Assembly: GCA_016617855.1 (NCBI GenBank) | Contig: JAECUM010003652.1 | Span: 1 to 64,000 of the forward strand | Direction of reading: 5' to 3' | DNA length: 64,000 nucleotides | Origin: Megalonaias nervosa | Taxonomy: Eukaryota; Mollusca; Bivalvia; Unionida; Unionidae | Shown: positions 23,111 to 37,300 of the stretch, in pieces | How the letters are laid out: each line of letters starts with the position of its first letter | How positions within the stretch are numbered: the stretch's first letter is position 1 | The notes under the pieces: model-generated | What the model saw: the letters and a program-made list of their open reading frames with translations, nothing else | What the model was told of the DNA's origin: nothing | Database searches by the model: none | Program-made: the position numbers and the translations under genes

Positions 23111-24342
23111 CTGCCATACATGTACTATATAACAATATTATTATACAGTACATGTATGACTGGTAAATTGTAAGCAACAATATAAGCCTCTGTTACTGTG
23201 TGCATTCCCAATTCTAAAATCTGCGGCATACTACTGAGTACTGTATGAAAAGCATAATGTACATCGATGTTTGATGGCTGAATGCAAGGCCAATTTTTGG
23301 TGTACTCCAATCTATATTTCGCTTTTTGTAGAATACATATCTTTTCCATGGAGGTGAAAACATTTTAACTGTTGTGTAGCTTAACTATGAAATGGTATTA
23401 ATCCATTAAGATGAAACGTTGAACAATTAATATTAGTGGTGGTCAGCACATGCATGGAAAAATATGAACTCCAGCAAATTATGACACATGCTAATCTTTC
23501 AATATCTGAAAAATTCTACACTCGAAAAAGCTGTCTTCATTTGGTGTTTGTTTATAAAAAATTACAGTTGCTATGAGAATGTGCATGTGCCATAAAAAAA
23601 CAATCAGTTGGACCCCAACTATCTTCATGAGTTTTTGTAAAAAACTTCTGTTCTAAATATAGATTATGTATCTTACATTGCTTGCTACAGAGCAAACTGT
23701 ATCAATTTGATATAGTTCTACTACTAACATCGTGACCAGCAATACAGGACTGTTATGGGTATCAGTGGCCACTGCTGCAATTTTGACTAACACTTAATGG
23801 GATAAAATTTATTTTAGTCATGATTTAAGCCAATTGAGAATTCAGGAATTCATGATTTTTTTTTGCATGTGGCGTGAATCCGTGAATCGCTATCGAGAGT
23901 CATGAAATTCACGCCAAAATTGTGAGTTTTGGCAGTTCTCAATCACACAAGTGTTTGCATGGGAAACACAACATAAACCTAAAGACAGATCAATTAAATG
24001 CATGGATAAAAGTGCAAAAAGATGATGATTTGATTAACATTTACTTTGAGTAAATTAAAAGTTCATGGATTCGGTATAAGAGCCATAGGAGCAGCAAGTA
24101 AAATATGCAATCTGTTCCCAATTTGGTTTTCAAAGTTACATAACTCTCAATCATTTTTACTAGAATCCTTTAATTCTATTGTCTGCCAGCATTTCAACAG
24201 ACACTGTCTTCATCTGAAATCTGGAATCGGGTAAAACTGGGCAGACAGTCTCATTGTACCCAGTCCTTGTGCTGATGGGTATAAGTTTAGACTACAAAAG
24301 AGCTGGAGTGGACAGGGTCTGTGGCTGGATGGTATCTGGTGC

Positions 24343-24565
24343 CAAAGACTGGTACTGGCTATCAGGGAATGATCACCAAAGCCTGGATGTGGTGACGGGT
24401 TTTCCAGAACTGGTCCAATTGGATCACCGTACCATGGCTGGGGCCAGTTGATGAATGGTGATAAGGTTTGGTACTGGCTGTCACAGGAATCATCACCATA
24501 GCTTAGAAGTACACAGGTCTGCATGTGGTGATGGGTTGTCCAGAACTGATACAAGTGGGTCACCA
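24343..24565. repeat. ~120 bp tandem duplication
   Basis: GGTACTGGCTATCAGGGAAT ... GTGGTGACGGGTT ... CCAGAACTG recurs about 125 bp later with changes and an insertion. Confidence 0.65.
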
Positions 24566-25311
24566 TTTTATGCTGATACTAACCCAGTTGTCTCAACAGT
24601 GCTGATATGCTCTGGTTGTTGCATTGCGGATGATTGCACAACTATAACTGTTGGGAGAGGCCCATGATGGTAAAGACAGTCATATCTCCTTCTGAACTGG
24701 CAATCTTTGCAACTCAAGTGACTAGCCCATGAGGAAGCTGTGACTGAGGTAGCATCACTGATGGTGTCCACATTATTGACTAAGTGTTTCTTGACTGTTC
24801 TTGTTATCCTGGGTCAACTGCTTGGCCATGACAGTCAACCATATCTTTTCAGAACAGTAAAACCAAACACTGCAAGCATGGTTTGAGTGTAACAGTACGC
24901 TATAGCTTATACAAGAGGACCAATTATCTTCCATCAAGTTGAATCTTTCACAAATCCCCTACTGAATCCTACCCACTGTTGTTGATACCTAAAATTAGTG
25001 AAAGCAAAACACTAACATATACAAGTGAAACCAGGTAATCATCACACTGAGCATAGTGTGAAGTGGACACAATGAAATATGATAAATGCCAGAGAAAATT
25101 CCATAGATGTTCATATTATTAGGAATAAATTATCATTTACATAGCACAGCTTACAAAAAAAGATAAAATACTGAGTTGAACTGTAAGTGCTATGGCCCAT
25201 AGGATAGGCAATTAATTGGCTTCTGGTACGAAGGAGTTAAAAAAACTGAATTACAAACTATTCGTCTATGATAATTATAGAGCTTTTGGTAATTAAACAA
25301 ATGGTGTAAAC

Positions 25312-25374
25312 TTCCCAATGTTAGAAAACCCTTAACTGTCATCAAAACCAGTGGAAAGGTACAATTTGTGAAGT
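25312..25374 (-). CDS. NUP210: NUP210-like exon 10 (last one recognised)
   Basis: Acceptor CTAAAACAG. The exon reads FTNCTFPLVLMTVKG, matching the vertebrate LSDCSHFDLAVEVENQG region. The leading AC joins the phase 1 end of the previous exon to give Asp. The donor (GTTTAC) is weak, so the 3' edge is tentative. No later NUP210 exon was found below 25.3 kb. Confidence 0.6.
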
Positions 25375-28300
25375 CTGTTTTAGAAGCATGCTGACCTGGC
25401 ATGTGCAGATAGTTACACTGATGATTGATCAGAGCTAGTGCCAATTCCTCCATCCAAGGGAAACCACTCTTGCTAGACTTCCATCCTTGCATGCAGATGG
25501 AATCGGGTCACAATTAGTACTTCCAGTTCTGTACCCACGAATTTAGTTCTAGTCTATTTTTAGAACATTTTTTCCTCTCTCATTTTGGTGGTGATAGAAG
25601 AGTTTTATTGGTGCATTTTTGGTAGGGATTTAAAGGTAATCGTTTATTCTTGAGAATATGAGCTTATGGTGTGGTTGTCTGTGTGTATTTTGGTGGCAGT
25701 GCACAGTGAGTAATAAGGCCTTGGTGATGATCCGGAAGTGAAATCTGTGTTCCATTGCATGGTGTTTTGTTTACAATTCAGCCTCTCAAAAATAAGCAGG
25801 TCAACCCTTGACAATAACTTCACCGTGAAGTCATCTTTGAAGGTATTTTACATTAATATATGATTTGTATTGATTGTCACACAGTGGAGAGTTCAGTACT
25901 GAGAAACAAATGTAGAGAATATATAGTAAAATTAATTGTGTCCTATGGCCTGTCAGGGCAGTATTGACTAAACTTTAAATTGCTATAAAATTTTTATTAT
26001 TAATGATAGACACATGAAATTTTCACACATTGTGTATATTGACTGTAAAAATTAGAAAATATAATTAAAATTTTAAAAAATTTAATTTAAAAAATTTTAA
26101 TTAATTTTTTTTATTAAAAAAATTAAAAATGAATTTTTTGGCCATAAATTCACACAAATGGTATCTGTTGGAGATGACACTTATTATTATTAGCAACAAT
26201 GTATTCCTACACCATATACAAGTTGCAATGGAGGATTTTTTTGAAAGCCTGTCAGGGAAAATCTCTTTAAATTCTGTGCCAGCACACAATAGTGATTGTA
26301 GAATATGGACAGGAAATGTAACATCCAATAGATTATATGGCCTATTGTCATATAGGGATCCAGAGACAAACACATGGAAGAAAAAGCATGTCCACAGACT
26401 GGCATTAATGGTAAAGTTGAGAAGTCTGAATATTCCAAAGGAGCTTGATGCATCCCATTTATGCCACAACAGTTTGTGTGTGAATGTCGATCACCTAATT
26501 CTAGAACCTCATTCCGTTAACAATAATAGGCAGTGCTGCAAAGGTTATGGGCACTGCATTGGGCATGGTGACTTTCCAGACTGCATGATAAAGTTGAAAT
26601 TGTAACATGGAATAATCCAGGTATCATGATATGGCATGGATGGCATGGATGGATGGATGGATGGATGGATGTGTTGAGTAAGAAGGAGAAAAGAAAGAGT
26701 GTGGTCTTTATTTTAGTAGACCATGCTGGCATGACAGTGCTGTCTTAAATACATTCCTTCCTTCCTTCCTTCCTCTCTCTCTCCCTTCCTTCCTTCCTTC
26801 CTTCCTTCCATTCATTCATTCATTCATTCATTCATTCATTCATTCATTCATTCATTCATTCAGCTAGTAAGTCATTTCATGTTATTTTATTTTAGAATTT
26901 TTTAAGATTTATTTTTTATTTTTTTATTTCTTTATTTGTGTCTTCATATTCAGAGAAAACTGTTTCGACCTCTCCATAGGTCTCATCAGGTGGTAGTAAG
27001 TAACACAATGCTTATAACATGCATTGTGTTACCTACGGATTTCCCCACTACAGTTTTCCCTTCTGTACCATATGTTCTTCAGGGTGTCTTTGAGCACTGT
27101 CATTTTGCACATGGAATTACATGGAATTAAGATAATCTTTTCTATCTGCAGTGTCCATTGGCTCCTGCTAAACCTGTGCATAGGAGTGATCGCCCTTGGT
27201 GTCTAGCAGTCCTTTGGAGTAGTCAGACTTCCTATTGCCTTGCTGAGTCCTGTACCTCAGATGGGCCTGTATCATATTTCCTCATCTTGCTAGAATACGT
27301 TGCCTGGTTTGTGGATGCTTTTGATACAACTGATGGTAAGTGCAGTCTTTATCCATTGCCTCCAGTGATCTCAGAGTCCTTGTTGAAAGTTTCCCTCCCA
27401 AGTGTGTCGCTTTTGTTTTCAGTGATGATCCCAGGCTGTTATTGAGTCTGTGTATTGTTGAATGCACTCTTGCCTCAAAGTTTCTGGAACAGTTCACATT
27501 TTTAGGTAATGAAACACTGATTGATCTGTTCACAGCCTCACATTTCTGTGTGTTCGTGTTCAGTCGCAGCCTTTCTACAACATCACAGGAGAGTTTCATT
27601 TTCAGAACTTCTAGCAGGATATTCTTATCATTTTCTGTCATGTTAAGATGAGTCACTTGATGAGGGCCCAGGTATGCTGATCGCATCCACCAGCTGTTAG
27701 TACTTCCTCCCCCACAGACCTTTGAATAATGCCGGCATTTTGAGCAGTCCCCTGAATAACAGCGCAGAGTGGCATCCAGTACTTGGGGAAGTTGACATTT
27801 AATTTTTGTAACATCACCACTATTGTCCTCCATCAGTTGCTTGAAGATCAAACTGCAGCGTGCTTTAATGTCTTGGCTGAAAATTTTCTGTTTGAGCCTT
27901 TTTCCTTCTCTTGTTCTTATTCCTGGAAACATGTTTTCACTCAATATTGCAGAATTACAGTTTGAATTGTAAACGACCCAAATGGATGGGGTCCGACAGT
28001 CTTTCTACTTTCCACATTGGATGCAGAATGTTGTAAGCATCTTGGAAGCCAGCAGCAGCCTGTGCATCTCCATCTGTTGTTGCATGTCTGATGAGAATCT
28101 CTTGCAGCACAAACTTTTTCCCTATTTCTCTTGCCATTTCAAGCTCTGAATGTGGTGCAGCTGGTGACAGATTTGCTGTGCAGTCAACATGGCCTCCTGG
28201 ACATTGCACATCAAAACCTTTCCCCTTCAGCCATGCTCCAGTCCAACACAGATTGTTTTCTACTGTAGTCCCCACAATGTATTGCTTCTCTGTAAGAGTT

Positions 28301-31300
28301 TCACAGGCAATTCCAAAAGCTTGCAATGAACTTTGACCAGGTTTCTTTTCATGTCCAAATGTAATGGCATTGTATCTTGCATCAAAAGCAACATTTATTT
28401 GCTCCGGATGCTGAACACCACGCATGACATTAACCTGTCTGACTAGTTTCAGCTTGTCTATCATGTCCATTTCATTGAGCTCCACAGTTGCTTTACCTAC
28501 AGTGTTGGAGGCCCTTCGCATAGATGTTCTGCTAGGTGGTGGAATGTCAGTGGCTGCAAGCAAGTATCTAGCCCTGGTGTTGCCCATTGGTGTATCTTGT
28601 AGTCCAGCTTGAAACATCATATTTACAGCAGCAGGATTTGGCCCAGGTTTATTTGTTTTTATCTCCTCATACAACTTATACTCTGGTGACTTAAAGCTGC
28701 AGTTTTTACACCTCATAGTATGCTTCCAAGCAAGTCCCCATTTTCTTTCATTAGCAATTTGGAACTCTGGTCTGTCACATATGTTGACTTGATTACCATG
28801 GCGATGAATGATGTCATTCCACATCTCAACATTTTTTTTCATGCAGATGATACGTGTCCCATCGTGCTCATTCAATTCTGTCTCTTTCAGGTCCAGTTTT
28901 GCTTTGGATGATGGTCGTAGAATTTTTGCAGACCCAGGTGTGCCATTACAGTCTGGTGCCTGAACTGACTGGAGACCCCCATTTGTCGGCTTTGTCACTG
29001 CTATGAGAGAGAACTTGTCTGCATCCATTCTTCTGGTCACTGGAACAGATGCAGCACTGGAACTTGGTAGAGTATCATCAGTCAGATTTCTGACTCCTTT
29101 GTTATGTGGAATATATCCAGGTTTAAAAAAAGTTGTCTTCCTCTTCTTGTACCCTTTCATGGTTTCTGTTACAATAACTGCATGTAAAATACAAGAAGTA
29201 TCATCTCTCTCTCACTTATATGCCTAGGAAAATGCGTGCTAGCTTGGTTTCAGAGAGCTACACCAACTCTTCAATACTATTGGAAGCCTAACATATGAGG
29301 GCTCCTCCCCTTCATGGGTGGAAATGATGTCATGTACTTGGTTAGTACAGCGAATAGCTAGCATATTAAAATGTTACCTTTGATTGACAGGCCCTGGTTT
29401 AATTACTTCACACCTGATAAGGAAAACCATTGATGTTCATGATAAAGGAATGGAGAGACTTTGCCACAGAATAAAATTTGTCAACTTCAGATTTTACATT
29501 TTCATTAAAATTTAAGTTAAATTTAAATTTTCATATAAAAATATGTATCATTTTTTAAAATTGAATTTTCTAGGAAAGTTTAACAGTCAAGTTTAATTTC
29601 TAGTACTTTCCAGATTGGTGTTAGGACTAAAAACTAATTACAGTTTATTTGAGTGTTTATCTTGATTAGCAAAATCACAATTAAACTTTAAGTTTTGTGC
29701 ATTTTTGACATTCGGCCATTTGGAATTCGCTTGTGCTTGTGTTACAGTGGTGTCAGATAAAAGCCTGTAGCTGTCCTATTCATGGATGAAATTCCTTAAA
29801 ACTTTGCAGCAGTATTTAAGAGACATTGCTTTGATCACGGAACGAGGTTTTGTCCATGGAGGTGAAATTGTCTGACCCTGTCAGGAATCGGGTCACAATT
29901 AGTACTTCCAGTTCAGTACCCACGAATGTAGTTCTAGTCTATTTTTAGAACATTTTTTTCCTCTCTCATTTTGGTGGTGATAGAAGAGTTTTATTGGTGC
30001 ATTTTTGGTAGGGATTTAAAGGTAATTGTTTATTCTTGAGAATATGAGCTTATGGTGTGGTTGTCTTTGTGTATTTCGGCGGCAGTGCACAGTGAGTAAT
30101 AAGGCCTTGGTGATGATCCGGAAGTGAAATCTGTGTTCCATTGCATGGTGTTTTGTTTACAATTCAGCCTCTCAAAAATAAGCAGGTCAACCCTTGACAA
30201 GAACTTCACCGTGAAGTCATCTTTGAAGGTATTTTACATTAATATATGATTTGTATTGATTGTCACACAGTGGAGAGTTCAGTACTGAGAAACAAATGTA
30301 GAGAATATATAGTAAAATTAATTGTGTCCTATGGCCAGATAACATTAGCACATTTGCTGCTTAAATAAACCAAAATATGGAGCGAACACCTCTTTAAGGT
30401 TGGGGGAGGAGGGTCTGGATTTGCCAGGTAGTATATGTCATTATTAATTTAAGAAGAAAATATTTAAGACAGTTACACCAATCCATAGTGAACTTAATAA
30501 CCTTTACAGTCTTCTCATGAATACTGTAAATGAATATTAAAATGTTATTACATATTGAGGAATTTCCAAATGTATTGCCAGAGTCTTGCACACCAATTAT
30601 TTATTATCAGTTGTTCACATGACATCTCGATGCCAGTTATTGGTGGGTGTTTTAGACAAATGGAACTGGATACTGGCTGCATTTCTGATTCCAGAATTGG
30701 GTACAACTGTGAGTATTTACTTAAATATAGATAAAATAATTTGGACTGCAATAAAATAGTGTTAACTGTTCAGTGTTCGAAAGTAGGGGAAGTCCCATAA
30801 AAAGGTTTGATTTTATTACAGGTCATGCTAAATCTCTTTTGTTCACTGCAAAGTCATATTAATTTAATAATTCCAATAAAACAGTTTGCAATGCAATCAG
30901 AAGTTTACCCTCAAACCTGACTTGAAAGAGACATCATGCATTATAACCAGATTCAAAATGCAGAGATAAAGTAGGTTATACTTTGTTATGACCTGTATCA
31001 ACAGACCATTTGTCTTGAGACCATCCCTAATGACAGACCATTCTTTGCTGGCATCAGGGTTGGTCTCTCAAGACAGCATTTACTGTATTGTATAAGAGAC
31101 ATCTAATGCTTAATCTGTGAATCAATATGGGGATTTTTTAAAAATTCCAGTCACATGCAGAAGCAAAACAACCTTCTTTTATAGGGCCTGGATAGTGCAG
31201 AGTAATACATTTGTTCCACACAGTGACGATCTCAGGTTAGATCCCACATCTGGAAGGCATAAAGATAAATGGTACCCATCTACAGATTGTGGTTTCTCAG

Positions 31301-34300
31301 GTTCTTTGGTTTCCTCCACCTAAAAGACCACCAATGCCAATATCTGCACCACTGAGTGTTATAAAATGTGTGGTTTTATACTGACCTTGTTATAGGTCCA
31401 ACATCGGTTGTATTGACCCAAATCTGGAAGGAGTCAATAGCTCAAACACACATAACCAAACCAATATTGACCAATAACCAATAAGAGAGTCAATACCAAA
31501 ACAGTACACTTAAAATAAAATAACTACAGTGAAAACTACCTTTATATTTGGCATACACAGCCAAAGGAAGTTCTAGAATGGTTCCCTTTGCTGCCTCCAC
31601 CTTGGATGGCATAAATTCAATACCTGCAACACATGTACCTGAAATTCAAATTGTATAAGATGCAAAGAAAATAGTATAAAGTAATTAAGTTCTAAGGTCA
31701 TGTTCTTACCAACTGCACAAATGATCTGAAATATATCCCAAAGTTTGAAAGTGACAGAAATGGTCATCTGCTTACCGTATTCAAGTCTTGTATTTGCAAG
31801 CTTAGTACATTAAAAGTAGATCTGCAAATTGAAACAGCCATTCAATGGCCATAAATTCTTGAAGATACAGCTGTTATCTCCATTCTCACACACATTCAGA
31901 TAATTTTTTAGAAGTAAATTCAGGAAGTAAAATATATTTCTTTGATAATGTTCACCCAATCATAATCCCTGAGTACACCCACTACCTTGAAAATCCAGAA
32001 CTTCCAAGATAAAAAAGATATTCTCTGCATCTTGTGACCTGTCCTGGGAGAAAAAGTGCCAATAGAGTGGTCTCCCATTGTACCAAGGAACTGGTGCCAA
32101 ATCCCATCAATTGTCAGTTACAACAAGAGTAGATGTGCATGCTCCATCAGGGATGTTACTTGGAGGGGGAAGGGCTTGGAATGGTGTGCATGTCTTATGG
32201 TTGGACAAATGTTCTCAAAGAAACATTTTTACTCCTAAAATTGGTTTCTTCTTCAAATATGTTACCCTTTAGGAGAAAAGGTAAGAGGTGGAGGGAGTCC
32301 CATCCCTTTCTGATCCTGGCTCATGTCTCCTAATTTAGGAAATTCTGCTTCAAGTCACATGTGAGAATTTGGACTAGGGTTAGCACATGCTCAATGAATG
32401 GATACAGTTAAGGAAAAATTTCTAACTCCCCAAAATTCTGTGGAAGTAGAGAAACCCACATCTTTAAAAAGCAGCACTCAGTGAACTAGGAAGGTTGCCT
32501 GCTGCACTACTAATGTAGGTCCCACCAGGTCAAACTGAGACCTTTGGAATGAAGAGCCTCTAAACCACAAGAATGTAATCTCTGACCTCTATCCCATTTC
32601 AGCAAGGTAACAGTTATGCTAAATGTTCTGCTAATGGTGATAACCCTAACCATGTCAGCCAATATGCATAAGAAATTTGTTTGGTCTTTGATCAGTTCCT
32701 TGCAGGCTGAGCAGATAACCTAACTGATTCAAGGCGAAGAACACTAAGTGAAAATACTTCTGATTCACTCTTTAAGAACAAACAAGATCTACCTCCAGTG
32801 ACTGAGTTGGTCTTCATCAATACCCTTACAAGGGTCCAACAGACGCCCTTGAGATGAAGGGTCAACAGAAGGCAGCAGTTGCAAACAAAAGATTGTTTTC
32901 CCATGACAAGGAGTAGAGGCCATGAAAGCAGAAATTGAACCATCATGGCAGAACTGCAGATAGTTCAGGTAAATTAATAAGGCATAACTTTCACTGATTG
33001 TGCAGGCTGTGGCAAGAGTGACTAAGAGGCAAGTCTTGTACAAAAAGTGAGTGAGAGAGGCCCTACAAAGTGGACTGAAGTAAAAAACCCATGGTATATT
33101 CCATTTCATACAATTGGCAAAGGCCATCAGTTGAGAAAAGTCTGTATTGGATAGAACATCATAGAAGTATTTGTATTGGCCTATGTCCTCTCTTCCATGA
33201 ATGCAAAATGTGTCTGAAATCATGGAATGGTAGCTAATGAATGATTGGAACTAACAACATCTCATCCAAGAGTATAGGAAGCTATTTTTGGTATCTAGGT
33301 TTTTGTTAAGATGCTATCTCTGCCTGCAGTAGGTGAGGTCAGGATTTTTCTGGAAATCTCCACCACCAGATTCAGGCAGGCATTGTTCCATCCATTACTT
33401 TTCCACCCGAGGGGTACAGCACTCAGATTCCCTGTATTTCTGCCAGACTTTGGGAATACAAGGAGGAGGAAAGGCATATGCATCAAGACTTCCAGGCTGA
33501 GTTCAGAAAAAAGGCATCAACTGACCAGGCATTAAATCTGGACCTTCAGGACAAGGTTGAGAGCTTGCCATTTCATCTCATCACAGACAGGTTCACAGCA
33601 GTTCAACTGCAGTGGGTGAAGATTTGACCGAAGGTCATGGGAAGAATGGACCATTCTGTGTGAATCAACTGATTCCATCAAGACATAGGAGCCCATTAAG
33701 ATGTTTACTATATCTTCGATATGGTGGACTTGCAGATTTGTCAACAAAGACACTAGCTGAGAAAATCCCAAAGTAGAAGACAGAGGTCTCAGGACTTGGC
33801 TCTTCCCTGCTTTACTTTGTTATTGACAGAGTAGAAACTGGCAATGTCTGAGGCAGAAACTAGAAGATGAAAGACTTCTTCCACTTATACACTGAAGAAT
33901 GAGTCTTCCCAAGACATTGTTAGTTTGAGGAAGAAACATGGTTTCTGTCAGTGTTTTTTTCAACTTAGAAGAGAGAGTCTCAAGTAAGCCTCCCACTATG
34001 GTAATGATTACTGAGCTGGCAAAGCCCGTTGATGAGGGTGATGAATGGGACTGGGAGTCTATCTCTCTTGGGCATGGTGGTCTCCAGGTATTCACTCTGA
34101 ATATCAAAGAACTGAAATTGGTACAATGAATGGAAAGTCACTCTAGCTGGTACTGGGTTGTGATGGAGCATGGACTGGCAATAGACCTTTCTGGTGTCAG
34201 TCTGTGATGAAAAAGAAATGTAATTCTTTGTGGCATAACTATAAAGCAGAATTATATCAATAATGTACCAAAGTTATCTAACATACAGTTTGATGTTCAA

Positions 34301-37300
34301 CTAATCAAAAAGCACATAACATTCACAGCTGGGTGAACATAGCCACTACCAATCAATGAATTATGGCAGGTGCAACAAATGTTACTTTTTGTCTCACTTC
34401 TGAGTCAACTGAACATCCTATGAAATGTCATTTTGCTTGGTAAAGGTCACTGTCTTTGAAAAATATAGTTTTTCAATTGATGCAAGAACATATATGTCAT
34501 CATAATATAATGATGAAATATATTGATAAACAAGTACAATTTCAATTTTTTACCATCACAACAATATTTATACATTATGATCCCCAACAGTAGCCAAATA
34601 TCCATTTAATTGTTTTGCAATGACCTTTTAAATAATTTTTTTGTTTAAAAAAAGAAGTAGGAAAACATTACCCAGGATTAGAAGTGAAATTTTATTTTAA
34701 AAATTTGAGGTTTTTTCTAAGTTTTAAAAATTTGTTCAGGTTCAAGGCACAAAACAGTCACAAGATTATTTCCATGGTGTGCATAACATTTAAAATTTAA
34801 TGAAATATGCTTTGTAGTTGAAGCAAACTGACTTCGATATGCAAAGACTGAAGCAAATGCAATGCTAACACTGTTGATGATCTGACAACAATATGTCATT
34901 ATCGGTGTATCAAATGAATTATATAATCAAACAACCCCAATGTATTTAATTTGTATAATTCACATGCTTTCTCGAGTGCTAGGTTAGTCTAATGAAAAAC
35001 TGTGCTAAAAAGCATTTTTTTTGTTGGGTTTAGGGTTTTTTTAATTTAGGTTTCCTTCAGTTTTTTAGGCATATTTAGGTTTCTATGGTCAAAATGAAAT
35101 TTTAGGCTTTTCAAGGTTTTTGACTTCTAACCCTGATTATCTTAATTGAAATTTTATGTAATCTTTTCATCCTTCTCCCATGAAATAATACCCATCTTGC
35201 ACAGTTAGCAAGTTTAGTGAGTTTGTACAAAGTTGTTGTTGTTTTGTGGTTATCGCCATTTCTCAGTGCAAGATAGACTTAAAGAAGAATAAGTTAAAAA
35301 ACAGACAGATGAAACAATTAAGAAAAAAAGTTACCAAAGCCTGCCCGTTATGTAGATGATTTCTCTGGCCTGCAACTGTAATGATAACAGTTCCTGTGTG
35401 AGATGTGGTTATCTCCCCTTGCTTATTTACTGTGGTAACAAGGTTATCATCAGAACTCTATGCATAATCTCCACTTAATCCAGTTGCCTGTAATGAAAAT
35501 TTTGATACTTACCGGGTAAATGATTACTGCCCTTACTGTGCTTTTCAGTGTCCTGGTCATCTCAGTGCATAAATTGAAAACCAGTCCAGTCCTTGAAAAG
35601 TGGTTGCAAACAGTTTGTTCTAATTTTTGTAATAGCAATCCTATTTGATGGCAGCATGATCAGCATTAATTGTATAAACTGAAAGACTCTGATGACAGGA
35701 TGCTGTCAAATTCAGCAAAAATTGTTTCTCATCAGTAATATTTGCAAAGTTGTTTAAAGAACCTGGCATTTATGGCGACAGGCAAGTATGTTTCATATGC
35801 ATAGCATTAATATTTGTACCAACTGAAAGGACTTGATGCCACAATGCTTTCTCTCAAAGAATAAAGCACATTTTTCATTTTTGCATGTACAAGTCAAATA
35901 AATGAACAATATGTATCCACTTACTCAGACAAATCCCATTTGATGCCAACCACACATTTTTGCCAGCAAGTTTCGAGTCAGCTCTGCAGCTCTACCTGTT
36001 TCCTTGAACAGATGTATCTGGCCAATACTGAAACAGATTTAAATAAACTTTAGAGATGAATCATGCAGAGAACTCTTTTTAGTTTTGTTTTCTTGTCATT
36101 GCTAACTTTTTAAATCCTTCATTTATTTATGGTTTTCAGTTTTAAATTACTAGTTTCAGCAGGGGTGTTACTTGGCAAGATGAAATATCAATTATTGGTG
36201 TGTGTGTGTGTGTGTGTGATTTGGATTTTTAATGTAGCTTTAACAATTTTTCAGTCATATCGCTACGATGTCTGCAGTGTGGCAGTTTATAGTGATGTCT
36301 AGCATTGGGGCATCATGCCGCAGACATGTAGTATGATGTCCCACCCAGTCACATTATCCTGACACCAGACCGACCAGTCCTAACACTAACCTCTTAATGC
36401 TGAGCGCCAAGCGAGGCAGCTGTTAGTACCATTTTTGTAAGTCTTTGGTATGACTTGGCCGGGGATCAAATCAATTTATTGGTGCTTCCTGTATTCTAAA
36501 ATTCAATTTTATAGTGTCATCATATAGTTTATAATTTTTCCATCAGTTTTCCTAAAGCCTAAATGATTCTAGACATAACTGTTTCATTTCCAAATAAAAT
36601 CATGATTCAATTTTGGCCATGACAAAGTAACAAATGCAAGTACTATCTGTATAACCAATATGTACTAAATGTACAGGTATATTTTTACCTGTCTGAATTT
36701 GATATGACACAATGCAGGACACAAATTTGACCTGTAAATTCTGGAAATGTCATGGGCATATCGAACCCTGACATACATCATTAACATATCAAAAGAAATG
36801 AGCTGCATGTGCATTTGTAATCAGATCTGAAAGTCTCTGGAGCGAAAACATGCAGTGGACCTTGCTTATTATCGAACTGGTCCCAGATCATGTTGATATC
36901 ACTATACATCCCACTGCTTGATCAAAGCTGTATCAGAAATATAGCCTCTAGAGTGACAAGGTGCTCAGATACATGCTCATCTAATTATTATATGTTGTTC
37001 TCTCTCGATGCTGAAATCATCCAAAGTCTTGATGATATGAGCATATATTTCAAATTTGAGAAAAACTGGATCAAATATATGACTTCCACAATACTAACCA
37101 GTTCAACCAATCAGATGCAAGATCATCTCATTAATATGCTTGAATCTCACTTAATATCACATCTATACAAGACCTTGTAGATACAAGTCCATATTTTCAA
37201 GTCGAACAAAATCAGAATAGAAATGTGGCTTCCACAATGGAAACAAGCTCATCCAATCAGAATCAAAATGATCACTGCACAAATATCAATGTACTATACC

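Larger units (their letters stand above)
25499..30335. mobile_element. 4.8 kb unit with ~452 bp long direct repeats, Mutator-like transposase and His-Cys-box endonuclease
   Basis: Two direct repeats (25499-25950 and 29884-30335) enclose a transposase on the minus strand and a small homing-endonuclease-like ORF on the plus strand. The pentamer CAGAT stands just outside both ends (25494-25498, 30336-30340), as a target duplication of the whole unit would. Inside, the 9-mer CCTGTCAGG is directly repeated at 25949-25957 and 29877-29885, the size of a Mutator-type target duplication. Two readings are possible: a unit with LTR-like direct repeats, or a Mutator-like element that landed at the junction of a tandem duplication. 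The near identity of the repeats implies a recent event. The unit sits in a NUP210 intron. Confidence 0.7.

Noticed and set aside
24210..24771. Several overlapping ORFs on both strands
   Set aside because: Proline/His/Trp-rich shadows of a tandem duplication. No family and no splice context.
26101..26469. Minus-strand ORFs opposite the endonuclease
   Set aside because: They are antisense shadows of the plus-strand His-Cys-box frame.
32040..34170. Possible gene in a less AT-rich 2 kb stretch
   Set aside because: Short ORFs on both strands without recognisable motifs or consistent frames.
35890..36000. Possible NUP210 exon before GTAAGTGG
   Set aside because: The reading AGKNVWLASNGICL only loosely resembles the expected block and the phase does not fit the next exon.
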